55,914 nt of DNA from Sphingomonadaceae bacterium. GTDB taxonomy: Bacteria; Pseudomonadota; Alphaproteobacteria; Sphingomonadales; Sphingomonadaceae. The stretch spans positions 1-55,914 of the forward strand of contig CANGJB010000019.1 in assembly GCA_947453945.1 (NCBI GenBank), in the 5' to 3' direction. The position numbers and the translations under genes are program-made. The notes under the pieces were generated by a model, which saw only the letters and a program-made list of their open reading frames with translations, made no database searches and was not told the origin of the DNA. Shown here piece by piece: positions 50,368 to 55,914 of this stretch (position 1 is the first letter of the stretch; every line of letters starts with the position of its first letter).

Positions 50368-51245
50368 GGCGCGAGGTTTAAGCCCTCATCGAGCGAAATG
50401 CCAGTGTCAAAGCGGGTAGCCCGCAAGGCATCGGCCAGTGCGCGGCCATCCTCTCCGGCGCGGCGGCGATCCGCGAGCGAGGGCGCATCTCGCCTCTTGG
50501 CCAGCTTGCGTCCGTCCGGCCCCGCGAGCAGGCCATGGTGGTGCCAGCGCGGCTCGGGCAAGCCCAGCAGCACCTGAAGCAGGCGGTGGATGTGAGTCGC
50601 CGCGAACAGATCGGCGCCGCGTGTCACCACGCTCACGCCGTCCTCGGCATCATCCAGCGTGGCGGCCAGATGATAGCTGGCGGGGGCATCGCGCCGCCAG
50701 ATGACCACATCGCCGAGCATGGCTGGCCGTGCGCTTTGCGGCCCACGGTTCTCGTCGAACCAGGTGAGCGGACCGCAGAGTTCGGCCGCCTGCTCGACAT
50801 CGAGCCGCCAGACCGGATCGGGGCCGCCCCGACTTTGGCCAAGCGGCGGATTGCGCAAGCAAGTGCCGGGATAGATCGGCCCGTCTGGCCCGTGAAGCGT
50901 GGCCGCTGCGGCCACTTCGGCGCGGGTGCAGCGGCAGGGATACAGCAGACCCATCGCGCGCAGATTGTTTGCCGCCTCGCGGTAGCTGTCGATGCGAGTG
51001 GACTGGGCGGGCACTTCCTCAAACGACAGGCCAAGCCAGGTGAGATCGGCGCGGAACTCGTCCGCAAGGTCGGCCCGGCTGCGCGCGCCGTCGATATCCT
51101 CGATCCGCAGGAGAAAACGGCCACTATCGCGAGCCGCGCGATCATGCGCCATGATCGCAGCATAGGCATGTCCCAGATGCAGCGGTCCGTTCGGACTGGG
51201 GGCGAAGCGGGTAACCGGTTTCGAGTTGGCAGGTAGATCGTTCAT
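50364..51245 (-). CDS. gluQ: Glutamyl-Q tRNA(Asp) synthetase
   Basis: Truncated GluRS-like enzyme of 293 residues that attaches glutamate to queuosine in tRNA(Asp). The HIGH-type motif is RFAPSPNGPLHLGHAYAAI, the zinc site YPCRCTRAEVA with a distal Cys in GTCLRN, and the KMSKS analogue is GRKLAKRRDAP. It lacks the anticodon-binding domain, which distinguishes it from GltX. ATG at 51245 begins the homology. It is 112 bases from the stop of the 27-residue gene and its terminator. Confidence 0.95.
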   Translation of the reverse strand: MNDLPANSKPVTRFAPSPNGPLHLGHAYAAIMAHDRAARDSGRFLLRIEDIDGARSRADLADEFRADLTWLGLSFEEVPAQSTRIDSYREAANNLRAMGLLYPCRCTRAEVAAAATLHGPDGPIYPGTCLRNPPLGQSRGGPDPVWRLDVEQAAELCGPLTWFDENRGPQSARPAMLGDVVIWRRDAPASYHLAATLDDAEDGVSVVTRGADLFAATHIHRLLQVLLGLPEPRWHHHGLLAGPDGRKLAKRRDAPSLADRRRAGEDGRALADALRATRFDTGISLDEGLNLAP

Positions 51246-51270
51246 GCGGGCCGACCATAGCCTTGCCCCG

Positions 51271-51309
51271 CAAAAACAAAAACGGCTGCCTTAAAGGGTA
51301 AGGCAGCCG
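51271..51309 (-). terminator. Rho-independent terminator behind the 27-residue gene
   Basis: Stem CGGCTGCCTT (51309-51300 side on the minus strand) pairs with AAGGCAGCCG in ten perfect base pairs with a seven-base loop. A T-rich tract from the AAACAAAAAC run (51271-51282) follows on the minus strand. It ends the short transcript before gluQ. Confidence 0.85.
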
Positions 51310-51357
51310 ATTTCCGGTGGGATCCCGTCCTGCGGGATGTCGCTCACGGCAGCGCGC

Positions 51358-51441
51358 TCAGACGAGCGTCGCGCCGAAGAACATGCTGCTGATGCTGGCA
51401 GCCAGCACGAGCGAGACGATAGCCGAAGTGATATTACGCAT
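51358..51441 (-). CDS. 27-residue hydrophobic protein with a strong ribosome site
   Basis: Short open frame of 27 codons from ATG 51441 to TGA 51358-51360; translation begins MRNITSAIVSLVLAAS and ends in FFGATLV. A perfect AGGAGG lies six bases before the ATG, and a strong terminator follows 50 bases after the stop, so it is a small independent gene. The peptide is a single short hydrophobic helix, like a tiny membrane protein or cleavable signal. From memory similar tiny genes occur in sphingomonads, but I cannot name a family. Confidence 0.65.
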   Translation of the reverse strand: MRNITSAIVSLVLAASISSMFFGATLV

Positions 51442-51786
51442 AATGTCCTCCTGTTTTTGTAGGCTCTTTCAGGGGACTCTCCCGTTCGTGGCGCGCCGGC
51501 AGGGTGGTGGATTGCACGGAGCGTTTGGAACGAGGGTGCAAATAGGCCTCCGATCGCTTGCTGCAAGTGCGAACAAAGCAAGCCTAGTTGCAAGATATGC
51601 AATCAGTACTAAATTAAGACTTGTTTGCTGAAAAATAAGGATTTTTAGGAGATATGCCCTTTTGGGAAGCACAAATATTTCAACGTGGAAGCATTTTATA
51701 AACCACGTGCACAGCGCGCAATTGCTCTCGCCGCCTTTTTTTCCGGCTCGCTGGACAGACAAGACGCGCCCCTTTATCCGCCTGAC
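51442..51786. promoter_or_regulatory. AT-richer gap between the 27-residue gene and guaA
   Basis: These 345 bases hold no gene I accept. The part nearest guaA (about 51600-51740) is notably AT-rich, with AAATTAAG and AAAAATAAGG, and should carry its promoter. AGGAG then an ATG at 51654 opens only 15 codons. The minus-strand promoter of the 27-residue gene should be in the right half. Confidence 0.5.
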
Positions 51787-53346
51787 ATGAGCATCCAGCC
51801 TTCAGAATCGATCCTAATCGTCGACTTCGGCAGCCAGGTCACCCAGCTGATCGCCCGCCGCGTGCGCGAGGCCGGGGTATACTCCGAGATCGCCCCCTTC
51901 ACCCAGGCCGAAGCCGCGTTCCACCGGATGAAGCCCAAGGGCATCATCCTCTCGGGCTCTCCGGCAAGCGTCCCCGCCGATGGCAGCCCCCGCGCGCCGC
52001 AAGTGCTATTTGACAGCGGCTTGCCGATCCTGGGCATCTGCTATGGCCAGCAAGTGATGAGCCAGCAGCTCGGCGGCGAAGTCTTGCCGGGCGATGCGGG
52101 CGAATTCGGCCGCGCTTTCCTGACCGTGACCGAGCCTTGCGCGCTGTTCGACGGCCTGTGGGCGCCGGGCGAGCGGCACCAGGTGTGGATGAGCCACGGC
52201 GACAAGGTGACCCAGTTCGCGCCGGGCTTCCGCATCGTCGCCGTTTCGGATGGCGCACCTTTCGCGGTGATCGCGAACGAGGAAAAGAAGTACTACGGAA
52301 CGCAATTCCACCCCGAAGTGGTTCACACGCCGGACGGCGGCAAGCTCATCGCCAATTTCGTGCGCCATGTCTGCGGCTGCGCGGGCGATTGGACCATGGC
52401 AGAATTTCGCAAGACCAAGATCGCCGAGATCCGCGAACAGGTCGGGACAAGCCGCGTGATCTGCGGGCTTTCAGGCGGGGTCGATTCCGCTGTGGCCGCC
52501 GTGCTGATCCACGAAGCGATTGGCGATCAGTTGACCTGCGTCTTTGTCGATCATGGCCTTATGCGGATGGGTGAGGCCGAACAGGTGGTCGGCCTGTTCC
52601 GCAATCACTACAACATTCCGCTGGTGCACAAGGATGTCTCGGCGCTGTTCCTCGGCGGCCTTGAAGGCGTGACCGACCCGGAAGCCAAGCGCAAGTTTAT
52701 CGGCAAGACCTTCATCGACGTGTTCGAGGCTGAGGCCAAGCAGGTCGGCGGCGCAGACTTTCTGGCGCAAGGCACGCTCTATCCGGACGTGATCGAAAGC
52801 GTCTCGTTCACCGGCGGGCCTTCGGTGACGATCAAGAGCCACCACAACGTGGGCGGCCTGCCCGAGCGAATGAACATGAAGCTGGTCGAGCCGCTGCGCG
52901 AGCTGTTCAAGGACGAAGTCCGCGCGCTGGGCCGCGAACTGGGCCTGCCCGAGGTGTTTGTCGGCCGTCACCCCTTCCCCGGCCCCGGCCTTGCCATCCG
53001 CATCCCCGGTGAAGTGACGCGCGAAAAGTGCGACATCCTGCGCAAGGCCGATGCGGTCTATCTGGATGAGATCCGCAACGCCGGGCTCTATGATGCGATC
53101 TGGCAGGCCTTCGCGGTGCTGCTGCCGGTGCGCACCGTGGGCGTGATGGGCGATTTCCGCACGTATGATGCAGTCTGCGCGCTGCGCGCAGTAACCAGCA
53201 CCGACGGGATGACCGCCGATATCTATCCCTTCGATGCCGCCTTCCTGAGCCGCGTTGCGACCCGCATCGTCAACGAGGTCAAGGGCATCAATCGCGTGGT
53301 CTACGACTACACGTCGAAGCCGCCCGGCACGATCGAGTGGGAGTAG
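51787..53346 (+). CDS. guaA: GMP synthase (glutamine-hydrolysing)
   Basis: Enzyme of 519 residues that aminates XMP to GMP. The N-terminal class I amidotransferase domain has GICYGQQVM (catalytic Cys) and ATQFHPEV-type [11 protein letters not shown] with the His-x-Glu; the ATP-pyrophosphatase domain has [15 protein letters not shown] (PP-loop). The end PPGTIEWE is characteristic. ATG at 51787 starts the homology. The 3' end is a frequent integration point for mobile elements, and an integrase follows 184 bases later. Confidence 0.97.
   Translation: MSIQPSESILIVDFGSQVTQLIARRVREAGVYSEIAPFTQAEAAFHRMKPKGIILSGSPASVPADGSPRAPQVLFDSGLPILGICYGQQVMSQQLGGEVLPGDAGEFGRAFLTVTEPCALFDGLWAPGERHQVWMSHGDKVTQFAPGFRIVAVSDGAPFAVIANEEKKYYGTQFHPEVVHTPDGGKLIANFVRHVCGCAGDWTMAEFRKTKIAEIREQVGTSRVICGLSGGVDSAVAAVLIHEAIGDQLTCVFVDHGLMRMGEAEQVVGLFRNHYNIPLVHKDVSALFLGGLEGVTDPEAKRKFIGKTFIDVFEAEAKQVGGADFLAQGTLYPDVIESVSFTGGPSVTIKSHHNVGGLPERMNMKLVEPLRELFKDEVRALGRELGLPEVFVGRHPFPGPGLAIRIPGEVTREKCDILRKADAVYLDEIRNAGLYDAIWQAFAVLLPVRTVGVMGDFRTYDAVCALRAVTSTDGMTADIYPFDAAFLSRVATRIVNEVKGINRVVYDYTSKPPGTIEWE
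53322..53346 (+). other. Candidate attachment site at the guaA 3' end
   Basis: The last 25 bases of guaA encode PGTIEWE-stop, a known integration point for genomic islands. A matching direct repeat at the far end of the element is expected but is not in the window, so the core cannot be fixed. Confidence 0.4.
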
Positions 53347-53530
53347 CTTTTAGGCGCTATCCATTTGAAAAATAACGAATAAAAACTTACACGAAAGTTT
53401 CACGCTTGAAATAATGTTGTTGATTTTCAGTCCGTGAAGAAATTATGTTACACGTAATGTTGCAAGGGTGCGAAATTACGGCGGACCGTAGCTATCAACA
53501 CCTGTACCAAAAATCTGGGCGCGGGGGATT

Positions 53531-54787
53531 ATGGGCCTGAAGAAGAAGCACTTTACGGATGATGAGGTCGTCATTTTTGACGAAGCCCTCATCCAGAAGC
53601 GCGGCGACTACTGGCACTTCCGCATGTGGCTAGAAGGTGAAGGCAAGTATGCCCGTGTCAGCCTGCGCACCCGCAACCGGGAAGCAGCAATTGGCAAGGG
53701 CAAAGACTACTTCCACCAGATCAAAGCCAATCAGTCGGCCGGCAAGACCTACTTCTCGCTCACGGCGCAGCAAGGCGTCGATATGTATCTTGAGCAGCGT
53801 AAGAAGGACGTTGCTGCAAAGCTGATTGTGCCGGGACGTTTGAGTACGATCCGCACACATCTCATGCATTGGGTCGAGTTCATTGGCCCGAAAACCAAGC
53901 TCAAAGAGTTGGAACGCACTGACTGCGAAAACTACTACGCCGAACGTTCGCAGGACAGCCACAAGGGCAAAATCAGCCTAACCACGGTCAAGAACGAGCA
54001 GAGCACGATCAACGCCATGATCGAATGGCTCTATAAGCGCAACGAAGTCACCATTCGGGAGTTCGACTTCAAAAAGCTGCCGAGGGTCGATCATAGTGAA
54101 GAGGCAATCCGCCGCGCAACTTTCACCCGTGAGGAAGTCACGGACCTACGTAAGGCACTGTTCGCTGAGGCGACGAAGGCGGCGAAGGACCTCTCAGCCC
54201 GTGGAAACCTCAAGAGGGTCATCACCGCGTACTTTCTTATGATTGCCTCGATCACAGGACTGCGCACAGGCGAGCAGCGGCAGCTCAAATGGGGCGACAT
54301 ACGCTTCGAGACCGTCACCAAGGGCAAAGAAGAGATCGATGTCGTCGCCATCACCGTTCGCGCCGAAACCTCTAAAGTCCGCAAGCGGCGGCAATTCTAC
54401 GTCCAAGATGACGAGCTGTTCGACAACCTGCTCAAGATCCAGAAGCCGCTGCTGGGGAAGCAAAAGCTCTCGGATTGCCTGATCTTCAGCAAGGACGGCA
54501 AGACGATGCTCAAAGAGCAGGACACGCTGGAAACTTTTGCGTGGGCGCTCAAGGAAGCAGCGGTTAAGAACCGCGAAACACGCAAACTCGTGCCATACAG
54601 CTTCCGTCACTATTTCATCACGGACCGCATCAAGAGCGGCCTGACTTACCAGCGTGTAGCCCAAATCTGCGGCACCAGCCTTGCGCAGATCGAACGGACC
54701 TACTTCCACATCGATAAGGAGATTATGATCTCCAATGCGCTGGCGGGCTACTTTGTCAGCGATGAAGGTACGATCGTAACGACCTGA
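53531..54787 (+). CDS. Tyrosine-type site-specific integrase
   Basis: Recombinase of 418 residues of phage-integrase type. After a SAM-like N-terminal domain, the catalytic domain starts near residue 190. Arg I is in ITGLRTGEQRQLKW, the conserved Lys may be in TSKVRKRRQF, box II reads VPYSFRHYFITDRI with Arg and His but Tyr in place of the first His, and the nucleophile is in ERTYFHI. It lies right after guaA, codirectional, on AT-richer DNA. It should insert the element into the guaA end. Confidence 0.92.
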   Translation: MGLKKKHFTDDEVVIFDEALIQKRGDYWHFRMWLEGEGKYARVSLRTRNREAAIGKGKDYFHQIKANQSAGKTYFSLTAQQGVDMYLEQRKKDVAAKLIVPGRLSTIRTHLMHWVEFIGPKTKLKELERTDCENYYAERSQDSHKGKISLTTVKNEQSTINAMIEWLYKRNEVTIREFDFKKLPRVDHSEEAIRRATFTREEVTDLRKALFAEATKAAKDLSARGNLKRVITAYFLMIASITGLRTGEQRQLKWGDIRFETVTKGKEEIDVVAITVRAETSKVRKRRQFYVQDDELFDNLLKIQKPLLGKQKLSDCLIFSKDGKTMLKEQDTLETFAWALKEAAVKNRETRKLVPYSFRHYFITDRIKSGLTYQRVAQICGTSLAQIERTYFHIDKEIMISNALAGYFVSDEGTIVTT

Positions 54788-54844
54788 CGCTGGCTCTTGC
54801 GCAATGCAAAGTCGGCTTTTCTGCCTTTGCTGATAAATACGAGC

Positions 54845-55027
54845 ATGAGAATTTCAGAGATAGTTTCCATCAAAACAAAGAAGCCGCTGACGCCTGCGCA
54901 GGCTCGCATTGCGAGCATTCAAAGGCAGGTCGATACCGCGCAGAAACAGCTCAAGACTGAGCGGGAAACTCAGCGGCAGGCCAAGCAGCGCGAGCAGGAG
55001 CGAAAGGCGCGATTGGCCAAGCGGTGA
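54845..55027 (+). CDS. Small coiled-coil protein of unknown function
   Basis: Protein of 60 residues. It opens MRISEIVSIKTKKPLTPAQ and continues into a highly charged Gln/Lys/Arg/Glu helix (QRQVDTAQKQLKTERETQR) with no hydrophobic core, typical of an isolated coiled coil. ATG at 54845 is chosen because the conserved-looking MRISEI opening lies there; a longer form from 54797 is possible. It resembles, from memory, short phage-encoded proteins with a MRISEI...LTPAQARI start; unverified. It is codirectional with the integrase. Confidence 0.55.
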   Translation: MRISEIVSIKTKKPLTPAQARIASIQRQVDTAQKQLKTERETQRQAKQREQERKARLAKR

Positions 55028-55036
55028 CCATTGCAG

Positions 55037-55753
55037 CTATGCCTGTCTGCCCCATCGGTTTACGTCGCCCGCAGCCTCAAATGGCAGTGCAGCAGCCCAC
55101 AAGGGCGTTTTGACGAACAGGCGTTTGCGCTCAAATCCTTGGCCCTGCCGCTGTTCCTCCAGCAAGCCCACCCAGCAAAGTGGCCGCAGCACATGGATAT
55201 AGATGATCGAGGTCAGGTGAACATCGCTGTTGTCGTTGGCACCGAACAGGACTGAGCAAAGCTGATCCTGAGTGACGCCTGCCTCGGCTTCTCGGTCGAT
55301 TACGTGCAAGAGCATGCCCCAGTCCCCGTCCAGCTGATCGCCGTACCGGGTATATTCGCTGTGATCGAGGACGCAGAGCAGGTGATGAGCCAAAAGCGTC
55401 CACAGCACCGCCGGATGCGATCTGAGCTGCTTGCCCAGCTTCGTGATGTGCATGGCGCCTTTGTAATGTCTTACCGGCTTTGCGCTCAGCAGCACGTCAT
55501 GCAGCACCATTAATGGCGGGAAGTCGGGCTCATTGAGCACCTTGTTCATGTGATACAGCTCTTCCGCCGTATAATGCGGCCAGCTAAATGCCTCAGCTGC
55601 CCACGCCACGAAATACCGCTTAAGCGCCTTTGATGGCGTCAATCCAATCGGCCCATTTGCCTCTATATAGTCCAGTGTCAGTAATGCCGCCTTGAGCATG
55701 GGGGAATGCACAAGCGCGGGCTCATCATCGGTTATGGGCTCGAAGGGGATCAT
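55037..55753 (-). CDS. Hypothetical protein of the island, possible winged-helix type
   Basis: Protein of 238 residues without signal or membrane helix. Helical segments alternate with short strands: LKAALLTLDYIEANGPIGLTPSKALKR, a TAEELYHMNKVLNEPDFPPLMVLHDVLL block and AMHITKLGKQLRSHPAVL (the wing-like ITKLGKQL). The C-terminal part is rich in Leu/Trp with PLCWVGLLEEQ. ATG at 55753 follows a GCGGGAG site; TTG at 55789 is an alternative. From memory, similar proteins are scattered in alphaproteobacterial plasmids and islands. Function is unknown; a DNA-binding role is a guess. Confidence 0.65.
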   Translation of the reverse strand: MIPFEPITDDEPALVHSPMLKAALLTLDYIEANGPIGLTPSKALKRYFVAWAAEAFSWPHYTAEELYHMNKVLNEPDFPPLMVLHDVLLSAKPVRHYKGAMHITKLGKQLRSHPAVLWTLLAHHLLCVLDHSEYTRYGDQLDGDWGMLLHVIDREAEAGVTQDQLCSVLFGANDNSDVHLTSIIYIHVLRPLCWVGLLEEQRQGQGFERKRLFVKTPLWAAALPFEAAGDVNRWGRQA

Positions 55754-55789
55754 ACTCCCGCATGTTATCAATATATGCCGATATGCCAA

Positions 55790-55914
55790 TCAGGCACAGA
55801 CCTCAGCTATGCAGTGAGTTTCATTGAGATGCTCAAGCAGCAAGTGCTCGACCTCACCAAGCGCACATATCTGCACAAGGTCCAACGCTGCGTCACGCTG
55901 CTTATATAAGCGTA
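55790..55914 (-). CDS. Unknown protein, C-terminal fragment
   Basis: The last 40 codons of a minus-strand gene that enters from the right edge. The peptide ends LGEVEHLLLEHLNETHCIAE and then VCA, followed by TGA at 55790-55792. Helical, Leu/Glu-rich; no motif can be read. The next gene starts 36 bases on, so the two could be one operon of the island. Confidence 0.5.
   Translation of the reverse strand, partial: RLYKQRDAALDLVQICALGEVEHLLLEHLNETHCIAEVCA

Noticed and set aside
51654..51701. 15-codon frame behind AGGAG upstream of guaA
   Set aside because: Spacing to the ATG is only two bases, and no attenuator or conserved peptide was seen.
1..55914. CRISPR arrays, tRNA and rRNA genes
   Set aside because: No regularly spaced repeats, no tRNA T-arm-like sequences in the gaps, no rRNA sequence.

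Overview
The window is high-GC DNA from an alphaproteobacterium, most likely a sphingomonad of the Novosphingobium type. The evidence is a set of alphaproteobacterial gene orders (mutM / ubiE-ubiB-coaBC-dut; rpmH-rnpA-yidD-yidC-engB; secB divergent from a Tim44-like gene, then mltA and a Smr gene), a TonB-dependent receptor locus with a flavin-dependent halogenase, and two kinds of interspersed inverted repeat common in these genomes. Genus-level assignment is inference. No rRNA, tRNA or CRISPR was seen.

Layout. 1-9041: a carbohydrate locus. The 3' end of galactokinase, a GH68 levansucrase/invertase and a ROK fructokinase run on the plus strand. They face a minus-strand group of a TonB-dependent receptor, a tryptophan-halogenase-like enzyme, a TPR/2OG-oxygenase-like protein and a LacI regulator. 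Together they look like uptake and use of a sucrose-containing sugar; galactokinase suggests the raffinose family. 9042-12855: a two-subunit acyl-CoA dehydrogenase and a nitronate monooxygenase. 12930-19423: DNA repair (mutM), ubiquinone (ubiE, ubiB), CoA (coaBC) and dUTPase genes, with an acyltransferase-3 gene and a small membrane protein set inside the usual order. 19442-27439: a DUF4136 lipoprotein, trpS, murJ, secB, the Tim44-like gene, mltA, smr and dapE. 27691-31941: a secreted protein of unknown function, a GST and a GGDEF/EAL protein. 31946-35292: the engB-yidC-yidD-rnpA-rpmH group. rnpA has no normal start codon for its conserved N-terminus, and an isolated terminator upstream of rpmH suggests a small RNA. 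35748-43003: a universal stress protein, a HAD phosphatase, succinyl-CoA:3-ketoacid CoA-transferase, a second GST, a DUF983 protein, and a MarR-HlyD-MFS efflux operon with a palindromic operator over the marR start. 43128-51245: an acyltransferase and two membrane proteins, a UshA-like nucleotidase lipoprotein, TetR, a nuclease, 3-hydroxybutyryl-CoA dehydrogenase, a cobalamin adenosyltransferase, a HIG1 protein and glutamyl-Q tRNA(Asp) synthetase.

51358-55914: a 27-residue gene with a strong ribosome site and its own terminator, then guaA, then the left end of an integrated element. The DNA turns AT-richer right after the guaA stop, a tyrosine integrase follows, and behind it lie three genes without recognised function. 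The other end of the element is outside the window.

The best leads for new biology are the halogenase / TPR-2OG pair tied to a sugar receptor, the 27-residue gene, the orphan terminator upstream of rpmH, and the cargo of the guaA-linked element.
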